64,000 nucleotides of DNA from Hyphodiscus hymeniophilus (GCA_016508695.1 VNKQ01000013.1:744001-808000), one strand, 5' to 3'. Numbered from the stretch's first letter, positions 12,084 through 25,058 are shown. Made by a program: numbers and translations. Notes: a model not told the origin generated them from the sequence alone.

Positions 12084-13296
12084 ATGTCCTCGCCATGGAA
12101 GGAAAAGGCTCCAGAGATCGTAGCAGATCGAGTTCTGAAGCGGGCAGAAGTGAGCAAGGTGAAGCGATCTCCCTCCCCCTTCCTTCACAAGTGCCTAACA
12201 ATGAGCTCAGATTGCTCGCAAACTCCAGAATCGATTAGCACTTGCACAATTCAAGACAAGTCGTGGCTGGGAGGACTTCACACTTGACAAGATTGAATTG
12301 AAAGTCGACGAGGAGCTGAGGGGGCAAAGGAGACCGAGGTCAAGTGGAGATCTATTTTCCGATTCGTCCTCCAGCACATCCGAATTCCCATATGCATCGT
12401 CGAGGACCCTCATGAGCTCTCCTCTCAAAGCCACTTTCTTCTCCGATCAGATCGGCAGTGGAGGTGGCAACGGCGGCCGTCGAAAGAGGACATACCATAA
12501 CAGCTTCGAACTTCCAAGCTCCGGTTCCAGCTCTCGAAAGAGATACCGCTCTTCTCCCTCGAGCAGAGTGCCACCCTCGAGTCATACAAGCCATTCTTCC
12601 TGGAAGGACAACCATCAATTGGCACAGTCGTCTCCCATCAAGCCTCGCAAACACCCCAACTTCACCACATCGAGTGGACCAAACCTGTCATTCTTCCAGA
12701 GATCGTCTGATACGATCCCTGAAGAAATCCATACTACAAACTATGCTGCTGCATCGGATGATGAAGACGAGCTTCCAGCCCACTCCTTCAACGTTCGCTC
12801 AGCGACACCTCGTACACCACCTCCTGTCCGTAATAGAAGTACCACAGGCCGACGGGTCAAAGACAAGAATGGTAAATCGGGAGAAGAGGGCGCTGATCTA
12901 TTACTATTCCTCGCAACATCCCCATCTCCGGCAAATCCTTCGGCCAGAGCTCGGATGCAACCTCCATCTACTCCACCGCCGAAGAATAAGGACATGAATC
13001 TACCATCTTCCATGATGACTACCCCAGGGGGTGGAGGGCTTCTATCTGTCTTCGGCGGTCCCAATACCCCTTCTCAAGCATTCGATTTTGCAGACTTTGT
13101 CAATATCACTCCCAGCCCTGGTCAAAGAGCATGGCCGAAGACTCCGCGAACCATCAAAACCCCACTCACTGTCAATCGGAGAAGTCTCAACTTCGACAAC
13201 TTCATACCGAGCGCCAGTCCAAGCATGCGAGGCCACAACTCGAGCACTGCCGCACATTCTAGACTGGGTATGCAACTTGGGGGAGACCTCCTATAA
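12084..13296 (+). CDS. Whi5/Nrm1-like G1/S transcriptional repressor
   Basis: join(12084..12149,12211..13296), 383 aa. The intron begins GTGAGC and ends CTCAG. The GTB motif of the Whi5/Nrm1 family lies right after the splice: IARKLQNRLALAQFKTSRGW followed by EDFTLDKIE. The rest is disordered and Ser/Pro-rich, with many minimal CDK sites (S/T-P, for example ATPRTPPP, TPPPKNK, WPKTPRTIKTP), as expected for a repressor released from SBF/MBF by Cln-CDK phosphorylation. Family knowledge: the GTB motif contacts the Swi6-bound transcription factor complex. I cannot tell whether the protein acts as Whi5 (early G1) or Nrm1 (MBF feedback). The short first exon (22 codons) gives the ATG nearest the conserved motif. 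Confidence 0.82.
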
Positions 13297-14464
13297 AGTC
13301 CACCTTCGGACACGACTGTGGAAGCGATCCAAGACTTGGAATCGGTGTTTTTACGAAGACTAAATTTACGTTGTACATGATTTGCACATGATTTGCACGG
13401 CAGCATTAATGATTTTCCTTGGTTCAGGCCAGGATATTGGGGGGGTGGGCTCTGCTAGAAGTGCCTCTTCTCTACAAGGGGAATACCACAAACTCTGGGA
13501 TGGGATCATGTTGGATAGGAACGGTGATAGTACACAAAATCTATTGGAGGACGCGGGGCGGGGTCAGCCCGTACAAGATGGGGGGTTGAAGGATGGGCAT
13601 CAGCTCAATGGCGTTTTCGGCGTTGGACGCGTCTTTTCGTGTTCTCAGCGCTTTGGCTTGCTTTCGCGTAGTTTAGCCTTTCCAACCAATCAAACACATT
13701 CACACATGTATCAAATCAATTGGAGTGCTAGGCGAGGCAAGGCTTTGCATTCGGTGTTAAAGCTTGTCTGCTTGATAGGTTGAGCTTGCAGCATGTTCTT
13801 TTGCAATATCCCCAAGATTCCGCCTCGCCTCGGGTACCTACCTTCCTATCCAAGTCAAGTAGTGGTTGGGAGGGCTCCTGCAACTCAGGAATACACACTT
13901 CGAGCTGGCTGTCTAAGACTGAGCGACAGACAGCCATCCATATGGCCAATATGAAGGAGGTCATGCCGTAAAACAGCCTCTCTTTTTGCTTTGGAGTTCA
14001 GAAGACATAGTCCTCGACTTCGAAAGAGCATCAATGATATCCAGGGCGCTTGATACAGCATACAAAAAGCTGTCGGGCACCATTAGAAAACACTCAAGTC
14101 TTTGCACACATGATCGTCTCGGGGGTTCATATTGGGGCTCTTCAATGATCAACACATGCCCCGCCAATCCCCCACAGGGCAACCTCCAAATAGAACTGCC
14201 AAGCCCATACCGATTGATCTACGTCAGGAATCTTTAATAGACCAGGAGATTCTCACCGTCCAAATGATGATATGAATAATAGAAAATCTGTACGTTTTAT
14301 CTTCCCAGATTCATCATAGACATCGGCACCAACATCAACGATATCCGAGGTTCTGAGCCGTTGCCTCCAGCGCCATGGATGTCCGTTTTCGACGTCTCAT
14401 GTAATCACGACCCCTCCAACTCACCTCGTCTCCAATAAATATATTCTCAAGATATACACAATCT
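13297..14464. other. Intergenic, no gene recognised
   Basis: Lies between the Whi5-like stop and the orphan start. A short tandem duplication (CATGATTTGCA twice, about 13,377-13,398) follows the Whi5-like stop. No convincing coding frame is present; the longest one (13,382-13,783, plus strand) lacks an ATG at its start and any motif. Confidence 0.45.
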
Positions 14465-15442
14465 ATGGGCAGATCTTTCGACAATGACAACCCCAACCTC
14501 TCTTCCCAAACGCCCTGCCACCGCTCCTTCCAAATCACCACAGACCAAACGACCTTGCCTCTCTCCCCTCTCCACAACCCCACCCCCAAAAACCCCATAT
14601 CCATAAACAATATAATCGCCCTCTCCGAACCAGCGGTCTGGTCCCTCCGAAAATCAGACTTGCGCGCCTACTTCCTCGCGCTCCAGTCCTACGCCCTCAG
14701 CCCCTACCCATTATCCTCCACTACCTCCCAACCCACCAACACCACCACCCCAGCCCTCCCCCACGATCTGCCGCCGCTGCTCAGACTGCCTCTGGAGATA
14801 CGCAGACAGATCTATGCATCCTGCCTCTTGCCCCCCTCCTCCCAGCCAATCCGTGGTCCGCATCCGCGCCAGCTACAGTCTCCCATCTCGCTGACGCAGC
14901 GATTCCCGCCCGCGCTCCTGCTGTTGAACAGACAGATCCACGCCGAGGCCCTCCCCATCCTATACGGTTCCGCCGATCAGGTGGTGCACATAAAGATAGA
15001 CTACAACGTCTGGGTGCACAAAACGCAGCGCTCGCCCTTGATCCTGAGTTCGCTCTTGACTTCGAGTTTCAAGCATGTGGACTTGAGTATCCATCTGGGG
15101 AGTGAGAAAAGGGTCAACAGACCGAAGGATAGCGATGCGGAGGCTAGAATTATGGAGGTAAAGAAGGGGGTCAAGAAGTTGAGGAAGTGGTTGGCGGGCG
15201 CTGAGGTGGGGAGTTTGACTGTCAGTTGGGAGGAGCCGCCGCAGACTTTTAGTTGGGAAGTTAAGAGGGGGGTGCTTGATGGGTTGAGGGGGTTGAAGGC
15301 GGAGAGAGTGATGAAGGGTGTTATTAACTGGGGGTTGGATTGGAATAAAGGCAGGAAATACAGGTTTGAGGTGGAGTACTTGAAGGAGCTGGAGAGGGAC
15401 AATCAGGTCGAGGGAGTTGGCAGTAGTGAGAGTTTGTTATAG
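14465..15442 (+). CDS. Fungal orphan of the 'LPxEIRxxIY' (2EXR/F-box-like) type
   Basis: Uninterrupted frame of 325 codons. It contains the pair of motifs common in large families of filamentous ascomycete orphans: LLRLPLEIRRQIYASCLL (about residue 102) and LLLLNRQIHAEALPILYGS (about residue 140). The first resembles the F-box/2EXR helix and the second its downstream partner. The N-terminal 95 residues are Ser/Pro/Thr-rich, and the C-terminal third is charged and probably helical. Molecular function is unknown. Base composition is odd: the first half of the coding strand is very C-rich and the second half G-rich. It converges on POM152 with only 128 bp between the stops. Confidence 0.7.
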   Translation: MGRSFDNDNPNLSSQTPCHRSFQITTDQTTLPLSPLHNPTPKNPISINNIIALSEPAVWSLRKSDLRAYFLALQSYALSPYPLSSTTSQPTNTTTPALPHDLPPLLRLPLEIRRQIYASCLLPPSSQPIRGPHPRQLQSPISLTQRFPPALLLLNRQIHAEALPILYGSADQVVHIKIDYNVWVHKTQRSPLILSSLLTSSFKHVDLSIHLGSEKRVNRPKDSDAEARIMEVKKGVKKLRKWLAGAEVGSLTVSWEEPPQTFSWEVKRGVLDGLRGLKAERVMKGVINWGLDWNKGRKYRFEVEYLKELERDNQVEGVGSSESLL

Positions 15443-15570
15443 GATTGAGTTGTTTTGAGCGTGTATCGTTTCGGATATTGAATTCTACAACTAGAGACAC
15501 GAAGGAATAAAAGACAGATCCAACGCCGCGCTATGATGGTAAACATTCATTCTCACCTAGCATCAGGATG

Positions 15571-18500
15571 CTAAAATTGGAGGAGTTTCTGGCTCTTTCC
15601 ATCTCCCCTCTGCATGGAGAACGAGCAATATTTGTCCTTGATCGCGACGACCTCGTATGTGCCCTCCTGCGACGACTGAACCGTCTTGCTGTATTCATAC
15701 GAGACATCGTGTCTCGTCTCCAGAACTTGTGACTTGTGCCCTTTCTTAGCATTCGTACTTCTCGTGTATGTGAACTCGAAAGGTGGAGTTCCCCAGAATT
15801 CGAACAAGATCTCTGCTTCTCCTCCTTCATGGATATCAACTTCGACTTGCTTGCCCTTGCTGATTTTCACGCTCGGCATCTCGTGGATGATCTTGGTGAG
15901 CTCTGTCCGGGCTTTACAATCGCTGGCTTTGTCCGAAACGGCGGTGATAGTGAACGTGCCTGGCATCTCGGCGATACGTCTGAAATTGGTGTTGGCTGAC
16001 TTTGCTTTCTTCTGAACGCCTTCGAAATTGTAGAATATCTCAAAAGGCGCGGTACCGGAAAGTGTATAGGATATCCTCTCACCGACGCAATAATCAACTC
16101 GTGAATCTAAGGGATAGATTGTCGGCACGTCGTAGACCTGGACCTGGACATGCGGTGCCCCATACTCGGTCTTTTGTTGGCAACCACGAGAGTCCCGAAC
16201 TTTGCGTACACTGACTTGATGAACTCCAAGGTTGAGAACACGATGGGGTATTCTAAAATCATAGTGGTTGGAGTCGATATTTGGGATTTTGACGGTTTCC
16301 GGTCGAGAGCTGCTCTGATGCTTGATATCGATTTCGAGATAGAACGGAGCTATGCCCTCCAATTTGATGGGTATGATTTCATCGCCAGACAACTCCTCTT
16401 TGCAATATTTGTACGATTGGCCAGGCTTGATGAATTGCGCTGACGGCTTTCGATTGACGCTTTGCTCCATTACGAGGGGTTTGAATAGCTTAGCATCATG
16501 CTCATAGAGGCCATCAGAGAGCTCAGAAAACTCGTACGTATACCTTCCAGGCTTTGACGTGTCCATAGGAATGGTAGCGATGCCGAGTGCTGCATCAAAC
16601 TCTCTATTGATGACTGACTTGCCCGCAGCGCCGCGCACCCAGCCCTCCGGCTTATAAGCAATCCGATATTTAACATGATATGGCGACGAACCTGACCGCA
16701 AGGTTAGTGATGGTTGGAATGCCGACACGGAAATATGCTTACCAATGAGGTTAACTTCGACAGCATCGGTATCACCCTCACAAACCTCACGCTTGATGAA
16801 ATTATTGCCTTCTGGTATAACGACTGCAGTATCGGCGAACTTGATGTAAGGTCTGCTGAGCCATTCTATCTCGAAAGAGGAAGCCAACGAATCGACCGTC
16901 CCAGGGCATTGATCGTCGGAAACCTCCAGAATTTTGTACACACCATCCCGATTCACTTTGATGAAATCATTGCTGGATTTCATCTGCTTCTCAATCACTT
17001 TGCCAGAAGTATCATTTGTATTGGTATACCTGAGGGTCCAAGGCCCCCGACCAGTAAGTCGAAGCGGCAAGCTGATATCCCTACCTGCGATGTCGACGAT
17101 CTTGTGTTTGCCGTCCAGGTAGCCAAATGAGGCTTTAGGTCTCTGGTGTCTAACGGTAAATTTGACTTCCTCGTTCAAGAATATCTTGCACCCTATCTTG
17201 TCCTTTACATTTGCAAGAGCAAGAGAATATTCACCACCACTGAGCAAAGGATCTGTATGAATCTTGAAGTTGTGGGAGGCAATACCCTCGACTTTTTGCC
17301 TCTTCCTTCTACCATCATGGACCAGCTCGTATTCCAAGGTAAAAGGGGGCTCTCCCGTCATCTGAACATTCATCTCCACCGGTTCCTCAATGCAGGCGTC
17401 GATGCGATTTGATTGGGTAGTCAACCAAGCCGAGGCGGGAGGTTTTACATCCTGTTCTAGTGCCAAATCCTTCGACTTGAGTTGCTGGCCCTTATAGACC
17501 GCATCGTCTATTGACGTGAATCGGTATTTGAAGTGCCCAGCTTCTCTTGGCTTGAGTTCCAGTTGATGTCGTAAACCTTTGATTGTTACCTTCTCCGAGC
17601 TAATACCGGCCTTCGTGATAATGTCGTATCTCAACACGAATGGGGGCGTGCCAATAAGATCGAGATCTACGAGGAGGCCGATAGAGCTTCCTGCACACTT
17701 ATCATTGATGTTTTCTGCGCTTATTGATAACTGAGGCTCAGGCGGATTTAAAAGCAAACAAGACGCTGGCTCTTTGACCTCGCCCTCGCAATATTGACTC
17801 TTCACACCAGTAAGGGTGTAGAGACCGGCTTGGCCAATGGCTGGTTTGTCGTGAGCAGTCTTTGCGAAGTACTCTTGTGTGATGGCGGCATTGCCATGAT
17901 CTCCGCGGGCAGTCAAAGTGTCCAGAGGGGAGAACTTCCAAGTCAGGGTATGCGAAGTGCGGTCTGGTGTTCGTCCTGGATACATGTAATTGATAGGTAA
18001 TTCTCGTGTCTGCCCACTTGCAACCATTAAAGGGCTTCGAGAATCACAACCGGATAACGTTCCGAGTGGTCTTTCATGAACGTCAAAGGCTTGCTCCAAG
18101 TGCTGTCCTTTCGGATATATGTGCTCTCCATCCTCTCCTCTTGCTGAAAAGTTGGCGACGTTGCCGGTAGCATCGTGGATCTCATCAATCGAGTACATCC
18201 ATTTCCCACTGGGCGTCATTGATTCATTGAGTGGCACTTTGATTCGATGGGATCGAGCCCAGGAGAAGTCTTGACTACCAGCAACCACGAGGGTCGAGGT
18301 ACGAGAAGACCCAAGGAGAGGTGAAACAAAGTTCTCCGGCTGAATACTTTGAAAATGATGGGTACTTTGATCGGTATTGGCAGTACGAGTATACACAATT
18401 TTCAACGGAGGAGTTCCCTCAATTTCCATCGTCAGATCAGAAAGATCTCCAAGGCATTTGTCGGAGCCTGGGGCGGTGACCTCCACCTTCGGACAACGAA

Positions 18501-19483
18501 CAACAAGTGTATCAGACATTCTTCGCTGGACTTCCAGTTTAGACTCGTCGATGACTTTGTGCAGCCTGTATACGCCTGGTTTCCTTACGGTATAATGTGC
18601 AAGGGCAATCGTACGCTCTGCATCCTCGAAAGTGCCTTTCCTTTCTTTGCTTGAAAGTACAATGGTCTCGTTTGTATTTGTGTCAAAGTCGAATCGTAAC
18701 AGCTCAACATGAGATGGCATGGTCTGGTTATATCGAATTGGGATCTTAACAGAAGTGTGGCTGTTATCAAGGCAAAATGGGGTTCCATCTGGGTTCATCA
18801 CTGCGGAACTTGGAGATAGTCAGTTTAAGAATTTGTGAGGACTGGAGTGTCACGTACCCTTCAGGCAAGATGTTGATAATCTGCCTCCCCATTATGAGAG
18901 ACGAGTTATGTAAGATACGCCCAGGCCGAACACTGTTCTCAGAAATAGATAATTCCTTGTCGAACAGAGTTTTCATGAGCAAGACTAGCCATCCTTCGAT
19001 CGGGAGCTGTATTGGGTCAGCGGTCATCCAGTGATCAACACAAGGCCAACTCACTGGAACTCGAAACATGAGCATGCCATTCAGTACCGCGTGGCCCATA
19101 AGGGCGAAATGGGACGTGGTTTCCGACCACTCTAGCCACGGTATGTGCAATAGAGGTACCCCATATAAGAAGATCGCATGGATACAAGTCCATTTGAGGA
19201 AATACCACAAAGACGTCGAATCGTCCTCCACGAGCTTCCACCAGTCATATAGACACCATACTAATAGCAAGCCATAGACGGCTAAGGTGTACATGCGCTG
19301 GCTAGGGGCATCAACAAGGTTGACGGGGATGACAGGCGAAAGCGATGGAGCTGGCGCTGGAGAGCTTTTGGGGACATTTGGTAGTGGTGATCTCGTCCTT
19401 ACATCAGTTCCAGCTTCGGGGCTTCTCTTATTGCTTCCTGGTGTTGAAGGCCACGAAGACCGCATCCGTGGAGTTTCGCTCAT
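15571..19483 (-). CDS. pom152: Nuclear pore membrane glycoprotein POM152
   Basis: complement(join(15571..18808,18858..19006,19055..19483)), 1271 aa. The N-terminus is Ser/Pro-rich and pore-facing. It is followed by hydrophobic segments (YTLAVYGLLLVWCLYDWW; HAIFLYGVPLLHI) and the conserved block LHNSSLIMGRQIINILPEG, then SAVMNPDGTPFCLD. The long C-terminal part is a string of Ig-like beta-domains in the perinuclear lumen, each with recurring motifs such as GTPPF, GEPPFTLEY and GIAPFYLEI. Family knowledge: Pom152 forms the membrane ring of the nuclear pore with Pom34 and Ndc1. The first intron is 48 nt and in frame (an unspliced reading would add 16 residues), and the second uses an AAG acceptor. 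Both were chosen because they restore the conserved block. Confidence 0.95.
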
Positions 19484-20281
19484 GGCATAATACGGTATCT
19501 TTGAGGTCCTTTGGACACTCTGGAAGTCTTACCCCCTTGTTCTCCTTGGTTGCGAGCTGGCGAAATTGTTTGCCTTGGAGGGTGCTTGACGGACGAGAAA
19601 TCGCAGGAGCTTAGATGGCGAAGAAAGGTCAGGTTGGGGGGAGGGTGTTGATCTTTCGCGCGACTGGGAGACGCGATTATCTTGAGAATTTTGGCTGAAT
19701 GTTTCGGTTTCTACGTTTGCCAAAGGTGACCATCTAAGTTCTTTCAGACAGAAACAGAACGACCAATATAAATAGTGAGGGAGCCTCACATTTATGTCAA
19801 AGGCAGACTGAGCTACGAGATGTGATTTTCTATACATGAGTTCGCTTCTCATCCGTCTACATTGTCTTCTCCGTCTTCCTTCGTAAGAAGTCTTCAGTAA
19901 GCGGGCCAAACAACCCTCGTCGGTCACCTGTTTCTGATGCTGATCTTGGGATTCTCATCTGATTTCTGGTTTGTAACTTGTTTTGTGTTTGTCACTCTGA
20001 TCCTACAGTGTCCCAACCCTACAGTTGGTACTGGGGATCTCTTACTCAAAAATTGACTCCAGTTAACTTCTTGAATTTAGCCACTCGAAATTGAATAATT
20101 ATTCCTGGGGTCAAGAATCCTGTAGCAGCCTTTCTGTCTAGACATCCTCACCAAAGGCTTCGTACTCGCCCAGGAAGTCTTGATTCGTGAATACGTGGGG
20201 CTAGAAACCGCTTCTGACTATAAGGCTTTACTTTTCACCGGAGACGCCTATCTGAACAGCTTCGTCGAATGCCGTCTGGAA
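19484..20281. promoter_or_regulatory. Divergent intergenic region, POM152 / UCH37-like
   Basis: About 800 bp lie between two divergent start codons. No gene is recognisable; a minus-strand open stretch at 19,529-19,927 has no motif. The region should contain both promoters and 5' leaders. Confidence 0.45.
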
Positions 20282-22144
20282 ATGGATGATTCTTCGTCAG
20301 AACCTCCCTCCTTGGGATTGGGAGGGCAGCGGAGATCTTCTAGATTGCAAACCATATCTACTCTTCGGCGTCATAGCACGGATACGTCTACAGTAAGCAC
20401 CCCGACAGCCAGATCTTCCAGGAATACTCCTGCCATCCATTCTTCAAGAAGCACTCCGGGAGAGCACTCTCCACGCAACACGCCTCAGAATGGCACCAGC
20501 AAAGACCACGAGAATCCCACGCCAAGCAAGAGAACCAATTTGAGACGCAAACACGACGAGCCCAAATGGCCAGAAACTAATATAATGGAAGATGCTATGA
20601 AGCCTGTTACTGATGAAGAGCGACGAACCTGGCCAGGCTGGGTTGAGTTGGAATCAGAACCTGTAAGCAACAGACACGCTCTTGCCTTGAAGTGCTAGCT
20701 TTGTTGTAATTGACAGAGGGAACTGACTGGAATACTCAGACGCTCTTCAACCACATTTTGAGAGAGTACGGCGTGAAAGATGTGAAGGTTCAAGAGGTGT
20801 TTGGCCTGGAAGACGAAGCATTGAATTTCCTACCGTACACCACCTGCACCCGTTCTCCATCGTTCCCGCTAACAGCTGCCAAGAAAGCCAGTCTATGGGT
20901 TAATCTTCCTATTTAGATACTGGGATGAGGATGATGAAGAAGCAGAGGAGATGCCAAAATGTCCAAACTACGTGTGGTTTGCTAATCAGGTAATTCTTGC
21001 CTTCTAGCATCAAAGGAACTGATAGGGATAAATTCTAGACCATCACAAACGCATGCGCCACTATCGCCCTTCTAAATATTGTTATGAACGTTCCTGTGAT
21101 TAACCTTGGTGAGGACCTGAGTGCATTCAAGGCGGAGACCAAGGGTTTGAAACCTCCATATCGTGGCCACACACTTGGTGAGAATGAGTTCATCCGAAGT
21201 ATTCACAACTCATTTGCGAGGTAAGGGCCTCCACCATTACCAACAAAGGATATCGTTACAATGGCTGATTCTGTCCCCTTGTAGGCGGGTGGACATGCTT
21301 AACGCAGACTTGGTTCTCTCCAACGATTATGATACCTGGGTCAAAGTCAACAACACCAGAAAGAAAAAGGGTCCAGCCAGACAGGCTCGGTCCAAGACCA
21401 CAAAAAGGAAGAAAAATAATGAGGATGAAGAACCAGGCTTCCATTTCATTGCCTATGTACCTATCAACGGCAATGTCTGGCGACTCGATGGAATGCAGCG
21501 TCAACCTGTGAATTTAGGTAAAATCTGGCCCCGTTTTAAATTTTTCATTCCAAAAGTCTCCTCCCTGACACCCCAAAGGCGAAGCAAGCAAGAACTGGAT
21601 AGAGTTAGCCCGCGAGAATATCAACCTTCGAATCGCCCAGCACGATTCAGAACTCCAATTTAACCTCATGGCACTCTGCCGCAGCCCTCTTCGTAATGTC
21701 CCCGAACAACTCGCTGAGAATCTGCACTCTCGATCAGCAGTGGAGAAAGCTCTGAATGCAACCCTTCCCGACTGGAAAGTCTTTGTCGAGAACGAAGAAA
21801 GTGCACCGGCTCTTCCTCTCGAACCTAATGAGTGCTTCGGTCTGTCAAAGGAGCTTCTCGCCAATTCCTACGTTTCAGACTCCGTACAACGAAGACTGAA
21901 AGCTGCTATAGATGATCCAACGATGCTCATAGATATGAGGATTGCGCTGCTGAGTGAGCAGATTCAACTGCAGAAGTCTTATCTGGAGGAAATCGCGAGC
22001 ATTGGTATGGAGGATGAGCAAGCTGCACGACGGAAGATCGACTATACACCTATCATCTACAACTCGGTCAAGGAACTTGCTGAGCGAGGAGTTCTTAAGG
22101 AAATTGTCAAGGACTTAATCGATAAGGGACAGATGAGGCCATGA
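20282..22144 (+). CDS. uch2: Ubiquitin C-terminal hydrolase, UCH37/UCHL5 type
   Basis: join(20282..20662,20740..20834,20884..20989,21039..21220,21285..21517,21579..22144), 520 aa, six exons all in phase. The peptidase C12 core starts near WPGWVELESEP. The catalytic set is visible: Gln194 and Cys200 in the block WFANQTITNACATIALLNI, His308 in GFHFIAYVPING and Asp323 in WRLDG. Between Cys and His is an extended basic crossover loop rich in Lys. The C-terminal helical extension (after RSPLRNVPEQLAENLHSR) is what separates UCH37/Bap1 types from short UCHs and anchors human UCHL5 to the proteasome receptor Rpn13. About 100 N-terminal residues are extra, Ser/Thr-rich, with three near-repeats of S-x-R-[NS]-T-P. 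I chose the first in-frame ATG; the frame is open further upstream without another ATG. Confidence 0.9.
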
Positions 22145-23064
22145 GTGATTTTGAAATGGCATAGTATTGTGAAGAACGGCTCTGGGAGCGAATGGTATCT
22201 CCAGCAAGGACAAAGGGTACATGGGGCGTTGGCTTCTCCTTCTTTCTGCTCACAATGTCATCCACGAAAAGCGATTTCTCCGGGTATTTGGGCACGAGCC
22301 CGAGGGCATAGAACGTTTGGTACCCCAATGATCCATTGCATGGACCCTTAGATACCTGAAACAAAATCTATTCCAAAAAACGTTTCTTTGCTACCTGTGA
22401 TTGTGAAATAGAAACAATCAGAGCTCTACACTCTATCAGCATTATTCATCATTATCATAATTGCTCCAAGGTTGTCGCGGATTCGGAACCTTAATAAGTT
22501 GTAAACAGTTCAGAACTGCAGACGTGTTGTCGAGAAATCTCAGGATCTCTACAGTACTTCCTCAACAGTGAGGAACGATTTGGGAAATTTGCCCGGAAAA
22601 TCTCAGAATCCTCAACCTTTAAATAGTAACGCAAGATCCGAATATACGATACCTCTGCTAGGAAATGTCGTGATCGGAATTTATGAACGATTTGAGCATT
22701 TGGAAATTTTGGCTGAAGTTTACTAAAACAGACTATGACCTAGTGACTTGACCTTTGTGAACGATTGGGGACGGCCATGGAAAACGTAACGGGGGACCTC
22801 TAATGTTGTCCAATAAGCACGGTTATCACAGGAGCTAATGATGCTCCAGATACCCCAAACGAACCTCCAAAACAGCCCGCACGTTTATTCGCCATCTGAA
22901 TGAACTCGATTCGTAATTTCTGTGCTTACTAACTGAAAATCGCCAACCCAAATTGCTTAAAGACCAATAGAGCTCAGTCAACTTATTCACGCCAGCCAAG
23001 GATCGATATACTCACGTCAACCAAGTTTCTCGTCTCAATCGCCAGCAATATTTCAAGATTCAGT
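22145..23064. other. Convergent intergenic region
   Basis: Separates the 3' ends of the UCH37-like and FBXO21-like genes. No gene or clear repeat is visible. The stretch around 22,370-22,760 is somewhat AT-rich but lacks transposon motifs. Confidence 0.45.
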
Positions 23065-25058
23065 CTAATCCTCCGGATATTCATCCTTAATATTGCTCAC
23101 AAAGACTCTCCTTTCCTGGTCCCAACGCTTGAAAAATCGCCCCGCAAGACTCATTAGCGAAACCGGCAGCTCGGGCTCAATAATCTCAACGTTCTCCTCC
23201 GCCACATAGCGAATACTGGTGTCTTCCACACTGGATGTTCTGTTTGTCAGCCTTCAACTCTCTCCCTTCAAGAACATATAGAAAATGGAACTCACAGTGC
23301 GTGATAGAAACTCTGATGACGGCCTCGGGACAAAGCATCGACGTGGTTGTGCGCTATCCAATCTGAGTTCATCCCACATTCAATATCCCAGCCTGTTATT
23401 ACCGCTGTGTAGGCGTATCGTCTGTGCCGGAACACTTGACCAACTTTGTACTTCACTCTGTCTTGAGCGGTGCGGGTGTCGCGCAGTCTTACTTGTTTAG
23501 GGGATTGGTCTGCGGCTCGGACTACTCGAAGCGCTTCATGAAGTTCCCAGTGTTCGGCGTTGGAAGGATTGTTGAATAGTGGACATATGTACTGCTCTAT
23601 GAGAGAAGCATCCATGGGGTATAATCGCTCAAAGCGTTCGAGAATCAACGGAATGAACTGCCGTTGGTTGCTGATATCAGATCTTGCTAGAGGACTGCTC
23701 AGCATGAAGTTTGCCCACAACGCCGAGTAGAACGCGTTGTCCATGTCAGCAAAGGGATTTGCGTAAAGGCGAATAGTAGGATGGCCAGTGGTCTCTGTGT
23801 TTCCGCCATGGCCTCTAAAATCGTGAACTGTGGCCAAAATATTCCTGGATGTACGAAGGACAAGACTGGACGTCGTAGATGCTGATATGTAGCGGGGAAA
23901 GTCTGTTGGACGAATTCCCCATGAGCCTAGCAAGTGTCGGAGATTCTCGATAAAGACTTCTTGGTCTGATCGGAATGGATCAAGATACATGGGTTCCATA
24001 TCTGCCCGATCTAGAATGCTGCGACCGTCCAGTGTTTCATAACCACTGGGGTAAACCATGGCATGGACATGGTTAGGAATTCCACAGCACCTTGCATCAA
24101 GACCAAGTCTCCTTGCCAGTGAGCAATATATAGAAACTGAAATGAGGGGCAGAGAGGGGTGATCCTGGTCTTGCAATGCAATTCCAATGTAGTTGTTTTG
24201 AAGGTCGCGGTAAGCTAGATCACTCTCGAGACCAGTCAGGTTGTGTTCGCGCAGGAAGGCAACCACTGCGAGGGCTTTTCCTCGAGTCGAAAACCGATCG
24301 AGGTCGGGGTATTCAAGGCGGAGACGAGTATGTAGGTCGTCAAAAAGATCTGAAATCTGCCAGTACAGTAAGCTTTTGCACTTGCATATTCCCTCAGCTT
24401 ATATCGCACCTCCAAAAGATCTCCATGCTGGTCATGTAAGACAAATAGGTCAAACGCTCCCAAGGCTTTCTCGATAGGTATGTCCTCGCCTTTCCCAAGC
24501 TTTGCCCATTGTGCGAGGGCCTTCGATCGGTGCACGTGGTCCAAGACAGCCGTAGCATAGTATCTGGAAGAGATTTAGACCACATATATAACATCTAGGC
24601 GTGGCAACGTACCTCCTCGCAAGTACATCTTCAGCATTTTCGCTTGTTTGGCACTGTCTCAACAGTGTATCTTTCGCATCGTATCCAAATTCTGCAATGA
24701 AATTGAACTTCTTGATGCGATTAACCTGATCTTGCAATATGCTGTCCAACAAAGCGGTAGTCTGTGAGTCGACCGTCTGTCTGTGCATATAGAGATTCTT
24801 CCAATCCACATCCCCCACGCTTCCAAGAAACTTCTGTCGGATTCGATGTTTTGAGTCCCAGTATTTGAACTGCGTCCGGCAGTGGTATCGCCATAGTAAA
24901 GGCTCGCTGCTTAACCCATTGAGCCGCTTTGATACTCGCTGTATGTTCAAGAGAGCGTCGCGGGGCAAAACGTAGTAGAGGATGTGCTGGAGGACTTCGT
25001 CAGGTAGAGAGTTGATGGAGGCTGGCTCCGAGACGGTGGTAGGGTCCTTTGCGATCAT
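23065..25058 (-). CDS. F-box protein with SirB1-like and YccV-like domains (FBXO21 type)
   Basis: complement(join(23065..23239,23296..24356,24410..24563,24613..25058)), 611 aa. The F-box is at residues 17-60 (INSLPDEVLQHILYYVLP, then LLWRYHC). The middle carries the SirB1/transglutaminase-like region (FLREHNLTG, then SIYCSLARRLGLDARCCGIP and HVHAMVYP), in which the Cys and His positions recall a papain-like fold. The C-terminal region is a hemimethylated-DNA-binding YccV-like domain (KVGQVFRHRRYAYTAVITGW, then NVEIIEPELP). This order is that of vertebrate FBXO21, so the protein is probably an SCF substrate adaptor. Its fungal substrates are unknown to me. A reading that stops in exon 3 would lose the end of the YccV domain; the 56-nt last intron restores it. 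Confidence 0.88.
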
